The notes under the pieces were generated by a model. It was not told the DNA's origin, made no database searches, and saw only the letters and a list, made by a program, of their open reading frames with translations. This document shows, piece after piece, positions 51,604-61,557 of a DNA stretch of 64,000 nucleotides. Source of the DNA: a bacterium. GTDB lineage: Bacteria > Armatimonadota > UBA5829. Every line of letters starts with the position of its first letter. Position 1 is the first letter of the stretch. Where the stretch lies: the NCBI GenBank assembly GCA_021371935.1, contig JAJFVF010000022.1, positions 156,419 through 220,418 on the forward strand, written 5' to 3'. A program made the position numbers and the translations under genes.

Positions 51604-53199
51604 ATGAACATTGCACACAGAGTAAAAAATATGCTGAATGGAAGCAAATTTAACCTGTTGCCCAAGCAATCTTTACCTTACCTTAGAAGATCAGCCGCCT
51701 TGGTTTGGCGCAAGTTTTGGCGTGCATTGATAATTATATCGGGTCTGTTGCTATTTGTTGGAGCACAGTTATTACTGGCACGAGGGATTAATAATTGGAG
51801 CAGTTACTGGTACTTAATTATACTTGCAGGAGTCGCCATTTTATCCATTATTATTGCGGCAAAGAATTCGGCTTTTATGCTTGCTACATGGCTCGTGCTT
51901 GTACCATGGACTTGGTATTTTCCACTAAAGCCGCATAAATACTATCTGCAGTTCGATCTTCTGATTATGGCATTGCTGACTATGATCGCCATCCCAAAAT
52001 TTTTAGTTTATCGACAGAAAATAGCGCGGCCGACTATTACTGAAATACTGTTGATTTTGTCTGTCTTGTGGTGCAATGTGTGGCCCCTCATCAGACTTGG
52101 TACAGGATCAGCGAAACCTCATGCAGCCATCTTGCAATTAATTCTTGTTCCTGGCATCATCTATTTTCTAGCTAAGGTGACGCTTGAAAATGAAAAACAG
52201 ATAAAACTGATGATTGGAGCAATTTGCGTAATTGGACTCCTATGGACCGTATCCGGATTCTATGAGCACTATACAGGATATCAGTGGCATAGTGCAATAA
52301 CTGGAAATCCAGTACTTCTGAAGTGGCAAGATGTCGCGCGGGGACGCGCCGTAGGCCCATCTGACAGCCAGGTCGCTCCCGGCACCGTACTTTGTGCTGG
52401 ACTACTAGCTTTTCTCCATGTAATGAGCTTTGTGAAAAAGAAATGGATTTTAGTATGTGGTTACATAGTTGTCGCCTGCATATCAATAGCCGTGTTCTTT
52501 ACGTATACCCGTACGTCATACGGCGGATACGCTGTCGGATTGATTGTTGCATTTCTGATCTCAAAAGGCAGACGGCGCCAATATAGCATAATGCTGACAG
52601 CAATTGCAATTATCGCTTTATTCACAATACCAAAACTGATGCTCGATCCAGAATTCAATGTTCGAATGTCGGATCCGGAGAATTACTATGGGCGCGTTGC
52701 TATGACAAGAACGTTGATAAATATGATTGATGACAACTTCTGGTTGGGTATTGGCGATTTCAGAAACGAAAACTATACTGCCGTAATGGAAAAATACGTA
52801 AGTTCGTGGGAACATCCAAGACTTGGGGAAGATAAAAAACTGGCATTTCCCGACAATAATTACCTGCTCGTCTTTGCTGTAAATGGCGTCTTTGGATTCA
52901 TCTTCCACTTCGGGGCTATACTCGCCTTCATCGTAGCCATCTCCAGACTTAGAAATGAACTGCCCACCGAAGGTTTATTGGGACACAATCTTGCGTCAGT
53001 TACATTGGCCTACTCGGCCGTGGTGTTGATTGCTATGACGGTCACACAGCTGCAGTCACAGCCTTACCTCTATTACTTGATGTTCGTCATGTACGCCATG
53101 GTATTTCGTGCAAAAGAACTACAAGACACCAAACAAAGTCAAAGTGCAGATACAGTCTCTGTTCCCGCGCTAGCTGAAGCTGCAAAGCAAGAATCTTAA
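51604..53199 (+). CDS. O-antigen ligase/polymerase-like membrane protein
   Basis: A 531-aa protein with about ten or more hydrophobic segments (for example LIIISGLLLFVGAQLLLA, YLIILAGVAILSIIIAA, SIMLTAIAIIALFTI) and a large extracytoplasmic loop near residues 350-410 containing NFWLGIGDFRNENY and FPDNNYLLVFAVNGVFG. TYTRTSYGGYAVGLIVAFLI marks the Wzy_C/WaaL-like core. Such proteins polymerise or ligate undecaprenyl-linked glycans at the periplasmic face. It is the only plus-strand gene in this part of the locus and overlaps the convergent glycosyltransferase by four bases. Confidence 0.87.
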   Translation: MNIAHRVKNMLNGSKFNLLPKQSLPYLRRSAALVWRKFWRALIIISGLLLFVGAQLLLARGINNWSSYWYLIILAGVAILSIIIAAKNSAFMLATWLVLVPWTWYFPLKPHKYYLQFDLLIMALLTMIAIPKFLVYRQKIARPTITEILLILSVLWCNVWPLIRLGTGSAKPHAAILQLILVPGIIYFLAKVTLENEKQIKLMIGAICVIGLLWTVSGFYEHYTGYQWHSAITGNPVLLKWQDVARGRAVGPSDSQVAPGTVLCAGLLAFLHVMSFVKKKWILVCGYIVVACISIAVFFTYTRTSYGGYAVGLIVAFLISKGRRRQYSIMLTAIAIIALFTIPKLMLDPEFNVRMSDPENYYGRVAMTRTLINMIDDNFWLGIGDFRNENYTAVMEKYVSSWEHPRLGEDKKLAFPDNNYLLVFAVNGVFGFIFHFGAILAFIVAISRLRNELPTEGLLGHNLASVTLAYSAVVLIAMTVTQLQSQPYLYYLMFVMYAMVFRAKELQDTKQSQSADTVSVPALAEAAKQES

Positions 53200-54284
53200 T
53201 GGGAAATAGCTGAGTAAACATGTTTTACACATGGCATTGCTGAACGAAGCATCATCCGTCCAAACCTCGTGAGTCCGGTAATTCTGTGAGACTTTATTGC
53301 ATCTTCATAAATTGCACTGTATTGATTACACATTGCCGCCGCCGTGTGGTTTTCTAGAACGTGATTGATCGCGTTTTCTGACACGGTTTCATAATCCTGG
53401 TAAAGCCAATCAATGCCGTCAGCTATCGCTTCCACGCCTCCATCTCTACTGTAGATAAATCCTGTTTGCATATGCTTCACTATTTCAGGTATTCCACCTA
53501 CGGACGGAGCTATTACTGGACAACCACACGCTTGCGCCTCTATCATGTTCATCGGACAAGCCTCCAACCGGGAGGTCGAAAGTAGAAATCCACCAGATGC
53601 CGCAATCGATCTGTAGAAATTTGGCATTTCTGTCCACGGCATCCGGTAATTGACCTGCGCGCTGCGGGGGAGCCAGTTGCCGGATTCGTGATTGGCCGGC
53701 GAACCGTCAGCAACTATCACTTGAAAATTCCGGGCAGACGAATGCAGCGAAATAGCTACAAGACCAGCAAAATCTTTTACTCCATCATTACTTCTGCCGA
53801 CCCAACCCAATATTGGCTTTTGTATGGACTTATTAGCTGGGGGAAAAAAGATTGATGTGTCTATCCCATTGTAGATAACTTCAAGCTTGCTCGTACACTT
53901 ATTTTCGATGCTGTTCGCAACAGCTCTAGACACGGCTATTACATAATCGGCATGAAGCAAATCATCACATGAACCCATAGCGTGAGATGTCTCAACTATA
54001 GGACCGCGGTAAAGCGAACAGAAAAGCAGTTTTCGCACCCAGCTTGCGGCATGACTGGTCACATGGATAATGTCATACTTCTCTTTCAGCAGTACATCGA
54101 CCAACAGATTATGTTTCACGAACATCACTCTGCATACATTTTGAAACTGGCTGGCTGCCCCAAAGTCATTTCTGAAAAAGACATCGGCTTCTATTCCCAC
54201 CTTGCGTTGCTCTCTGATAAGAGTAGCAAGAAAGCTTTCAGCGCCGCCATGAGTACAATCCAACCCTATGTGAAGTACTTTCAC
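53196..54284 (-). CDS. Glycosyltransferase family 4 protein
   Basis: A 362-aa GT-B enzyme with LHIGLDCTHGGAESFLATLI at the N-terminus, VIYNGIDTSIFFPPAN, ILGWVGRSNDGVKDFAGLV and the C-terminal EAQACGCPVIAPSVGGIPEI. It overlaps the next upstream glycosyltransferase gene by four bases, so the two are translated from one message. Donor and acceptor unknown. Confidence 0.92.
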   Translation of the reverse strand: MKVLHIGLDCTHGGAESFLATLIREQRKVGIEADVFFRNDFGAASQFQNVCRVMFVKHNLLVDVLLKEKYDIIHVTSHAASWVRKLLFCSLYRGPIVETSHAMGSCDDLLHADYVIAVSRAVANSIENKCTSKLEVIYNGIDTSIFFPPANKSIQKPILGWVGRSNDGVKDFAGLVAISLHSSARNFQVIVADGSPANHESGNWLPRSAQVNYRMPWTEMPNFYRSIAASGGFLLSTSRLEACPMNMIEAQACGCPVIAPSVGGIPEIVKHMQTGFIYSRDGGVEAIADGIDWLYQDYETVSENAINHVLENHTAAAMCNQYSAIYEDAIKSHRITGLTRFGRMMLRSAMPCVKHVYSAISH

Positions 54285-55483
54285 TTGTTTCCTCCAGCGA
54301 CCAGAGAGTCAGAAATGATCTGTGTGGCTCTATTGCACATATGCTCGGGCAAAAATTCGTCTTTAATGCGCTTTGCGTTTATTTCTCCCTGCTCTGCACA
54401 TAGCTCCGGGGACTCGATAAAGCGACATATCATTTTTGATAGTCCGTCGGCATCACGCGAAGTGACCAAATATTCACAGCCTGCTGGCCCGACAGCATCT
54501 CGAATCCCCTGCACATCACTGCCAACAAACGGCAGTCCCACCGACATAGATTCAAGCACACTATTGGGCATGCCTTCTGATTCCGAACAAAGAATGCCGA
54601 GATTAACAGCACCCAACAATCCCGAAATATCACCCACAGGCCCGAGAAAGCGAACAGCACCATCCAAACCAAGTTCTCTGGTCAATGCTTTGGCTGTCTC
54701 TGCTGTGCCATCAAACCTGCCAGCGAATAGAAGCACCGGAGACTCATCTACACAGGCAGAGATATGATCAATTACTTGTCGCCATGCTCTGATCAGAGTG
54801 GCATGGTCTTTTGGCCAACGAAAGTTTGCAACCATACACGCGGTGAAAGCGCTTGGAGAAATCCCCAGCTTTTCGCGCCAACCAGTTTGGGTGATCAGTG
54901 GATCAGGCAATTGAATGCCATTATGAACAACAGATACACGCCGGTCTTCTGCACCAAGCACTTTTGTAAGAAAATCGGCACCACCCTGAGAATTGGCGAT
55001 GAAACACGGCGTATTGCGCACTGAACACCACTCTAAAATCCTGTCTGCTCTCTCAGTGCCTTCATCACGCTGATTCCAGACACATGACTTTGCCCCTGTC
55101 CATCTCCAGGCAATCCCACACAACACATTGGGTGATACTGTATATGACAGCAACACATCTGGCTTTAGTTTACGCAGTCTGAAGGCAAAAACGAACGGCG
55201 CAATATAGCGTTTCCGTCTGCCGGTTTGAATCGATATAGGAATGATGCTCCACTCGATCCCAAGCTCTTCGCAAAGCCTTGCCCCGGCTCCAGGACTGTT
55301 GAACCCAACCACATGAACATTGGCACCAATCTCTTCTTTAAGATACCTGGCAAGCATAAGCGCCTGCCGCTCAGCACCGCCCATTTCCAACATTTCAAGG
55401 ACGAATATAATCCTCTTGCCGTTGAGCACGCCTCGTAAGTATTCAGTTGTGGGTAGATTGCAACACATGTAGCGAAACCACAA
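54281..55483 (-). CDS. Glycosyltransferase family 4 protein
   Basis: A 400-aa GT-B enzyme. FVLEMLEMGGAERQALMLAR opens the acceptor domain; VVHNGIQLP, MVANFRWPKDHATLIRAW, VRFLGPVGDISGLLGAVNL and the Glu loop CSESEGMPNSVLESMSVGLP follow. The first 20 residues before GKRIIFVLEM are not family-like, so a start further downstream is possible. It lies three bases after the CgeB-like gene stop. Confidence 0.9.
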   Translation of the reverse strand: MWFRYMCCNLPTTEYLRGVLNGKRIIFVLEMLEMGGAERQALMLARYLKEEIGANVHVVGFNSPGAGARLCEELGIEWSIIPISIQTGRRKRYIAPFVFAFRLRKLKPDVLLSYTVSPNVLCGIAWRWTGAKSCVWNQRDEGTERADRILEWCSVRNTPCFIANSQGGADFLTKVLGAEDRRVSVVHNGIQLPDPLITQTGWREKLGISPSAFTACMVANFRWPKDHATLIRAWRQVIDHISACVDESPVLLFAGRFDGTAETAKALTRELGLDGAVRFLGPVGDISGLLGAVNLGILCSESEGMPNSVLESMSVGLPFVGSDVQGIRDAVGPAGCEYLVTSRDADGLSKMICRFIESPELCAEQGEINAKRIKDEFLPEHMCNRATQIISDSLVAGGNK

Positions 55484-55486
55484 AAA

Positions 55487-56770
55487 TCATATCCGGTTGA
55501 TTGGTAGTATCGATCTGCTGATTCCAACCAAATGGCGTAACCTACGTAATATACGCGAAACAGTTGAGCGTAAGTGCAGCATTATAGCGTTCTGATGCCT
55601 TTTTGCAGTACGGTATATGCGCCACTTTGCAATGACGGCGTCTCTCACGTCAAGCCACTGCCGGTCAGTTCTTCGGCAATCATCAAACAGTTCCGCCCAA
55701 CCGGTAGGTTCTTCTCTGCAAATTAGAGACGTTATGGTGTCACGAAATTCTGCCGCACGGACATCTACACTATGACAGTTCTCAACCAAAGAGCGTCCAT
55801 TGGCTGATATCCGATCTAGCTCGTCTGGATAACGAAGATAATGCTTGGCCACCTCAATAAAATTGTTCTCAGTCACAACAAGGTAATTTTCGCGATCGAT
55901 AAACCCCAGATATTCCGCACCATAGGGTCTGTCACAGAGCATTACCGCTTTAGAAGCCATCGCTTCATATATTTTCTGGAACGCAATCCCATATATACCA
56001 GTACAAGAAGCGAATATCCTAGACTGGTTTAGAACCTTGGCATATGCTTCTCCAACCAAAGCCTCAGTAGAAGATATATAATCATAGCCAGGATGAGCGT
56101 TACTAAAGTACGTAATAGCCCGTTCATCTGCGAATGCCTTTGCCATTGCTGTTCTTAGTGGATAATATTTCTCTGCTAGCAGTCCGAGTAATGTAACATC
56201 ATATAACTTTGGCAGCCCATAGTCTCTAAACAGTTCTGTGCTTATGCTGTGCGGCCACGGAACAAAGCGAACTGCCTCCTGAACCCGCTGGCTGAAAAAC
56301 CGGTCGAAGACAGCCCGTGAACCAAACGGGGGACAGCAAGTCGAAAGTGCAAAGTCAAAACCATTACCCAAGAGTATATGGTCCCACTCATCTCGTGTAC
56401 AACTCCAGAAATCTGTGATCCACATGATCTTAGGTAGCTTTGTATCTTTCAAGCCTCTAGGAAATACGGTCAGATCACCTTCAAGTCCGTACCTTCGGCA
56501 GTGTGCTTCATCAAAAGGCTCGCCAAGTAGACGACGTTCAGTAATGAAACAAAATACTGCATCCGGCAGACAGTCTCCAAAGCGTTCGCTTATTATCTCA
56601 GGTACATAATTGTTTGTATATTGGAAGCCAGGACCGTAAATGATGCTGCCAGGCATTAGATTCAGAATTTTTTGCTGGAGATGCCATAAATTCTGGAAAA
56701 ACCACCCCGAAGAATTTATCCCCAGGAACAAGATACGAGGAACACTGAGGTTGGAAAGATTGTCTACCAC
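55487..56770 (-). CDS. CgeB-like glycosyltransferase
   Basis: A 427-aa protein whose C-terminal half matches the glycosyltransferase type seen in CgeB-like proteins (LNQSRIFASCTGIYGIAFQK, IYEAMASKAVMLCDRPYGAE, NFIEVAKHYLRYPDELDRIS). The N-terminal half has a GT-B-like start (PRILFLGINSSGWFFQNLW) and MWITDFWSCTRDEW. A basic C-terminal tail follows. It precedes the GT4 gene by three bases and follows the ABC ATPase gene by 39 bases. Confidence 0.82.
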   Translation of the reverse strand: MVDNLSNLSVPRILFLGINSSGWFFQNLWHLQQKILNLMPGSIIYGPGFQYTNNYVPEIISERFGDCLPDAVFCFITERRLLGEPFDEAHCRRYGLEGDLTVFPRGLKDTKLPKIMWITDFWSCTRDEWDHILLGNGFDFALSTCCPPFGSRAVFDRFFSQRVQEAVRFVPWPHSISTELFRDYGLPKLYDVTLLGLLAEKYYPLRTAMAKAFADERAITYFSNAHPGYDYISSTEALVGEAYAKVLNQSRIFASCTGIYGIAFQKIYEAMASKAVMLCDRPYGAEYLGFIDRENYLVVTENNFIEVAKHYLRYPDELDRISANGRSLVENCHSVDVRAAEFRDTITSLICREEPTGWAELFDDCRRTDRQWLDVRDAVIAKWRIYRTAKRHQNAIMLHLRSTVSRILRRLRHLVGISRSILPINRI

Positions 56771-56809
56771 AGCCCATCAACTGTCACTTTCTTAAGATTG
56801 TTCACAACA

Positions 56810-58078
56810 CTACGAAAGATCAACTACATTAATTTTCGGTGCAACCCAACACAGCGGTGAATTTTCACCAGGTGTTCTAACGGGACACCTTTTCTCAACG
56901 TCAAAATACCCATAATGACCTTGAGTAAAAGGGTTTGTATATAAGCTATCAAACAATACGAACTGCACTTTGTAGCGCCCAGTAGAAATTTGCAAAGGAT
57001 CAAGTTTGAAATTCAGCTCGTGAATGCCCTCAGACACAGAAACTTGCTGCGCCAGCCCAAGACATCGTATATCACGTTCATTGATGAGATTTACCAATAA
57101 GCGCATGTCATCTTTGACTGATGACCTTATAGTGGCCGAAAGCACCATCGGCGAGTCAGAATCAAAGCGTTTGCATGGAACACCGTTTTCGTCAAAGAGT
57201 TTGATGCTTTCCACAGCAACCTCATCTGTTCCATAACCAGCATATCTTTTGACTAGCTGCAAAGAATCGGGGTCACTACTAGAAGCACTCCACACATCAT
57301 CCGAAACCGAATCCTGCAACATCAACAATTCATATTTCGCAATGGCCTCGGTCACATCACCCTCGTAAACAACCTGCCCTTTATTGAAAGCAATGCCTTT
57401 GTCTGCCACTCCCTCAACAGACTGCATATTATGGCTGACAAGTATGAAACTAGTACCGCTCTTCTTTAGTTCCATGAGGTGATTCAAACATTTACGCTGG
57501 AAACGTGCATCCCCAACCGCCAAAACCTCATCCACAAGGAGAATGTCAGGATTGCAGTGCGCCGCAACAGCAAAGCCCAACCTTACAAACATTCCACTCG
57601 AATAGTACTTCACTGGAGTATCAAGAAAATCACCAATGTCTGCAAAGTCAATTATCGAATCGAGTTGCTTGTCTACTTGCGATTTGGTCATTCCGAGAAT
57701 AGCAGCATTGACATATATATTCTCTCTACCGCTGAGCATCGGATGGAAACCTGCTCCCACGGCAATCAGTGCTCCAATTCTGCCCTGCACTGTTATCTCA
57801 CCTTTGTCAGGCCAAAATATTCCATTGATCATCTGCAAAGTCGTGGTTTTTCCAGAGCCATTTGGCCCCACAAGACCTATACTCTCACCCTGTCGTAACT
57901 CGAACGATACACCATCGACCGCCCAAAATTCGTGTGATCGGAGCTTACCAGAACGAGTGCTAATGCCAAGTAGATTTCTGGTTATATCAAAAGTAGCGTA
58001 CACCATGCTTTTTTTGACCGATTTACAGAATTTCTTGGAAACATTATCGACTCTAACAACAACATCGCTACTCATCAA
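56810..58078 (-). CDS. ABC transporter ATP-binding protein of polysaccharide export (Wzt/TagH type)
   Basis: A 422-aa ATPase. The nucleotide-binding domain (residues 1-250) has Walker A (LVGPNGSGKTT), the signature YYSSGMFVRLGFAVAAH and Walker B (ILLVDEVLAVGD). The remaining 170 residues form a beta-rich Wzt C-terminal-like domain that in O-antigen exporters recognises the modified, finished polymer end (DSPMVLSATIRSSVKDDMRL). It pairs with the adjacent permease gene (directly abutting). It powers export of a lipid-linked glycan across the inner membrane. Confidence 0.93.
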   Translation of the reverse strand: MMSSDVVVRVDNVSKKFCKSVKKSMVYATFDITRNLLGISTRSGKLRSHEFWAVDGVSFELRQGESIGLVGPNGSGKTTTLQMINGIFWPDKGEITVQGRIGALIAVGAGFHPMLSGRENIYVNAAILGMTKSQVDKQLDSIIDFADIGDFLDTPVKYYSSGMFVRLGFAVAAHCNPDILLVDEVLAVGDARFQRKCLNHLMELKKSGTSFILVSHNMQSVEGVADKGIAFNKGQVVYEGDVTEAIAKYELLMLQDSVSDDVWSASSSDPDSLQLVKRYAGYGTDEVAVESIKLFDENGVPCKRFDSDSPMVLSATIRSSVKDDMRLLVNLINERDIRCLGLAQQVSVSEGIHELNFKLDPLQISTGRYKVQFVLFDSLYTNPFTQGHYGYFDVEKRCPVRTPGENSPLCWVAPKINVVDLS

Positions 58079-58918
58079 CTATATCCTCTCAGCAATCCTA
58101 CTTTCGGTCAAATGAAAGATTGTTATACAAACCATCAGTACAAGTGCACTTATCACTGCAGATATTCCATAACCCAGCAAATGATGGGTGTGCCCTGTTA
58201 GCGCTATCTCTCGCGGAACACTGGTCAAATAGTAGAGCACATTGTAACGTGCCATTACCGCAATCAGACTGGACTTTGGGCTATAGAGTACAGGAGTCAA
58301 CATGAGAAAAAAACTTGTCAAAACAGGTATAGCTGCACCAAAATCACGAGCTACAGCATTAAGCAATGCTGCCATAAATCCAACTCCAAGGCTCAATAAC
58401 ATCATTGGAATAACAAGAATCGGAAGCAATAGGATACATGGACTAGGCACTACTCTGTACACAATGCAGAGCACAAGTGCCAAAACAAACTGTATGAGAA
58501 ACGAAAGAATGGAACTGCCGACAGAAGCTATTATCAGAGATTTCTTCGAAAAGTTGATCTTTGAAATCATAGAGCCTGCATTTACCAAAGAGTTCGCACT
58601 TGTAACCAACCCCACCGCAAACAATTGCCATACGGACATACCAAGGATTGCATATATTGGGTAAGGGGCCCCAGTTTTGCCGATATTGAATACCTGAGAT
58701 TTACTCAGTATCATGTAGGTAGCGACTATTGCGATGGGATTAATTAGGAGCCAAAGGAGACCTGCGATTGACTGCTTGTACATCGCGAACATATCACGTT
58801 TAAGAATCTGAATGGTAAGCCACCTATTTGCTATAACTTCTCGAAAAATCTCCTTGACAATACCTATTCTGCCTTGTCTGAGACAGTTGTCGGGGTGATA
58901 AGATACCTTAATATTCAT
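58079..58918 (-). CDS. ABC transporter permease of polysaccharide export (Wzm/TagG type)
   Basis: A 279-aa membrane protein of the ABC-2 family with six hydrophobic segments, beginning IVKEIFREVIANRWLTIQIL, then FAMYKQSIAGLLWLLINPIA (cytoplasmic entry helix) and VLYYLTSVPREIALTGH (late reentrant motif). The frame is open to 58972; the ATG at 58918 has AGGA nine bases upstream. A good promoter lies 78 bases upstream. With the ATPase it forms the exporter for the glycan built by this locus. Confidence 0.9.
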   Translation of the reverse strand: MNIKVSYHPDNCLRQGRIGIVKEIFREVIANRWLTIQILKRDMFAMYKQSIAGLLWLLINPIAIVATYMILSKSQVFNIGKTGAPYPIYAILGMSVWQLFAVGLVTSANSLVNAGSMISKINFSKKSLIIASVGSSILSFLIQFVLALVLCIVYRVVPSPCILLLPILVIPMMLLSLGVGFMAALLNAVARDFGAAIPVLTSFFLMLTPVLYSPKSSLIAVMARYNVLYYLTSVPREIALTGHTHHLLGYGISAVISALVLMVCITIFHLTESRIAERI

Positions 58919-58995
58919 GCATGCATTTCCTAAGTTGTATGAAGTGTTGACATACATTGATGCAGTGCCCATAATGTAAGTTAGGGCATATCTGT

Positions 58996-59024
58996 ATTAT
59001 AGACAGATCAGTGTCAAAACTCAA
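58996..59024 (-). promoter_or_regulatory. Promoter of the wzm-wzt operon
   Basis: On the minus strand TTGAGT (59024-59019) and a perfect TATAAT (59001-58996) are 17 bases apart. The 338-base gap it lies in separates two divergent genes; no equally good promoter for the plus-strand epimerase gene is visible. Confidence 0.6.
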
Positions 59025-59256
59025 ATGCGTAAATCCATAATTGCTCATTGTCAAAGAAATAATCTTCCGCAATCTGTCGCTCTGAGGCGGCAACTATCGC
59101 GGTAACCACTCACTGCGCCCAAGATAACGTGACTTGATCCTTACTAATATACTCTGAGCTGTTACTCAAATCCAATATGGCAATAATCGTGTGATATGGA
59201 ATATTATGGCTGTGCAACTTGAACATCAGCAAGCTTCATAATTAATGGAGGCACAT

Positions 59257-60210
59257 ATGAGCAAATATCTGATAACCGGTGGAGCTGGTTTTATTGGAAG
59301 CAACATCGCCGAAGAGTTAGTTAGGCAAGGCGAAAACGTGCGTGTGCTTGACAATTTCTCCACTGGACTCCACAGCAATCTCGCTTGTGTAGAAGACAAT
59401 ATCGAGATCATTGATGGAGACCTTCGCGATCCCGAAACGTTGCAATTGGCTGTTCATGGAGTTGACTATGTGCTTCACCAAGGAGCTTTACCTTCAGTAC
59501 CACGATCGATTGAAGCACCATTTACCTCAAATGCAGTAAATGTGGATGGGACTCTGAACCTGCTGATTGCGGCAAGGCACGCCGGTGTGAAGCGGCTGGT
59601 TATGGCATCGTCATCGTCTGTTTATGGCGACACACCCACACTGCCGAAACGGGAAGATATGATGCTAAGTCCGCTTTCGCCCTATGGAGTGTCAAAGCTA
59701 GCCGCAGAGCAGTATTGCATGGCATTTTATGCTTCATATGGATTTGAGACTGTTGCCTTGCGGTATTTTAATGTCTTCGGACCACGGCAGAACCCTATGT
59801 CCCAGTACGCCGCTGTAATTCCGCTTTTCATTATGTCAGCACATACCGGAACACAGCCCACAATCTATGGAACAGGCGAGCAGTCGAGAGATTTTACCTA
59901 TGTAGACAATGTGGTTGAGGCAAACATACTCGCTGCAACAAAGCCAAAAGCAGCCGGAAAGATATTTAACATTGCGGCAGGAGGAACTAATACGCTCCTC
60001 AACGTTCTTGCACTTATAAGCAGTCTTCATGGTGAACAGCTCATCCCTAAACACGAGCCGCAACGCACTGGTGATATAATGTACTCATACGCAGACATAT
60101 CACGCGCACAAGAAATACTAGATTTCAAGGTAAAAATCGGGTTCGAGGAAGGGCTAGCTAAAACCTATAGCTGGTTCAAACAAAATTGTAAACAGCAAGA
60201 ATGCTGCTGA
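59257..60210 (+). CDS. NAD-dependent epimerase, UDP-hexosamine 4-epimerase-like (TviC/WbpP type)
   Basis: A 317-aa extended SDR. The NAD motif GGAGFIGS is near the N-terminus; MASSSSVYG, YGVSK (YxxxK catalytic pair), ALRYFNVFGPRQNP and RDFTYVDNVVEANI follow. The start at 59257 has GGAGG six bases upstream; an ATG at 59245 lies before that site. Segments such as GALPSVPRSIEAPFTSNAVN resemble WbpP/TviC UDP-N-acetylhexosamine 4-epimerases, and the TviB-like dehydrogenase 1.3 kb downstream is the usual partner. Specificity is inference. Confidence 0.88.
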   Translation: MSKYLITGGAGFIGSNIAEELVRQGENVRVLDNFSTGLHSNLACVEDNIEIIDGDLRDPETLQLAVHGVDYVLHQGALPSVPRSIEAPFTSNAVNVDGTLNLLIAARHAGVKRLVMASSSSVYGDTPTLPKREDMMLSPLSPYGVSKLAAEQYCMAFYASYGFETVALRYFNVFGPRQNPMSQYAAVIPLFIMSAHTGTQPTIYGTGEQSRDFTYVDNVVEANILAATKPKAAGKIFNIAAGGTNTLLNVLALISSLHGEQLIPKHEPQRTGDIMYSYADISRAQEILDFKVKIGFEEGLAKTYSWFKQNCKQQECC

Positions 60211-60333
60211 TAGATACGATAGAGTCAAAAACGGTTGGTATAGTCGCCTTTAGCCACATCGGCTTTCATCAGGCTATTGTGTTTACCAACGGAGACTTCA
60301 ATCGATGCAGATTATAAAAATGGAGTTACGTCA

Positions 60334-61362
60334 ATGAAATCGCCTATGCTGATGTCATATCAGATTGATTATGTGAAACGGCACTGCAGGACGGTGATAC
60401 GGTACCTGACGCCGAAAAAAATAATAAACATATTACGAAACACCTTAGAGATGCGTGCGTGCAAAACTGTTTTGAAAAGTCGTCCCCTATCCGTCAAAGT
60501 CGAGGCCTCAGCAATGTGCCAGCTGCACTGCCCAGGGTGTTCGTGGCATAAGGATGGCAATGGTCCGACCCTACCAGAAAACCTTAGACTCTCTTACAAT
60601 GATTTTGTAAAGATAATGGAACCAATAGTTGATACTACTGTCTCTGTCAGTTTTAGTCTTCGCGGTGACGCATTCACCAATCCTGAAGTCTTTGATATGA
60701 TCAGATACTGCCATGATCACAACATTGGATCGGAAGTACCTTCCAATCTATCTTACAAGTTTTCCGACAGCGATCTGATGAAAATTATAGACAGCAAACT
60801 TGACCACCTTATAGTGGCGGTAGACGGAACCACGCAGGAGGTCTACGAAAAGTATCGCAGAGGTGGAAAATTGAACTGGGTGCTCGATAACAGCAGAAGG
60901 CTGATCGAACTCAAGAAAAAGGTTGGTTCCCATACACCACTGATGGAATGCAAGTTCGTTGTCTTTAGGCACAACAAGCATCAGTACGATGATGCAAAAC
61001 AACTCAGTCAAGAAATTGGATTCGACCGGTTCAGTTCTGTTCTCGACCATGGAGATCCGGATCGTTTGAAATTCCGCGCCGATAAGTTAGAGCATCTAGA
61101 TCGGACACATAAACCATGTTTTTGGGTCTACAGGACTGCTATCATTTGTTGCGATGGAATGGTCTGTCCATGCTGCAGTGATAAATTCAATATGGGAAAC
61201 GCAATTAGTGATAATATATTAACGGTCTGGAACGGTGCAAAATATCAGGCTCTGCGACAAATGTTTGTGACAGGCAAACCCACTGATGACAATAGCAAAG
61301 GCTGCATTGGTTGTCCGAGTTTTTGGGGCACTAAGCACTATATGAAACAAACAACTGACTGA
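60334..61362 (+). CDS. Radical SAM/SPASM domain protein
   Basis: A 342-aa iron-sulfur enzyme. The cluster motif CQLHCPGC (Cys 62, 66, 69) binds the radical SAM 4Fe-4S cluster. The barrel includes VSFSLRGDAFTNPEVFDMIR and LIVAVDGTTQEVYEKYRRGG. The C-terminal SPASM region has CFWVYRTAIICCDGMVCPCC and a last CIGC for auxiliary clusters. The ATG at 60334 has GGAG eight bases upstream; earlier in-frame starts reach 60277. It sits between the epimerase and the dehydrogenase genes, so a sugar or lipid carrier modification is possible, but no substrate can be named. Confidence 0.88.
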   Translation: MKSPMLMSYQIDYVKRHCRTVIRYLTPKKIINILRNTLEMRACKTVLKSRPLSVKVEASAMCQLHCPGCSWHKDGNGPTLPENLRLSYNDFVKIMEPIVDTTVSVSFSLRGDAFTNPEVFDMIRYCHDHNIGSEVPSNLSYKFSDSDLMKIIDSKLDHLIVAVDGTTQEVYEKYRRGGKLNWVLDNSRRLIELKKKVGSHTPLMECKFVVFRHNKHQYDDAKQLSQEIGFDRFSSVLDHGDPDRLKFRADKLEHLDRTHKPCFWVYRTAIICCDGMVCPCCSDKFNMGNAISDNILTVWNGAKYQALRQMFVTGKPTDDNSKGCIGCPSFWGTKHYMKQTTD

Positions 61363-61557
61363 GTTGCCAGCCCACGTCAGCAAAAGATATTTTGATTGTG
61401 AGTGCAATAGTTCACATCGTTGTTTTGCGTGTTATCTTCAATTTGTAGCTCGGACACTTGCCAAAAACTGAAGCGTGAAGCAAATCGTTTGTGATTGAAA
61501 CAGACCCGCGTTGAGGCCTCCATAACAAGAATAAAACTCGAGAGAGGTTCAGCAAAA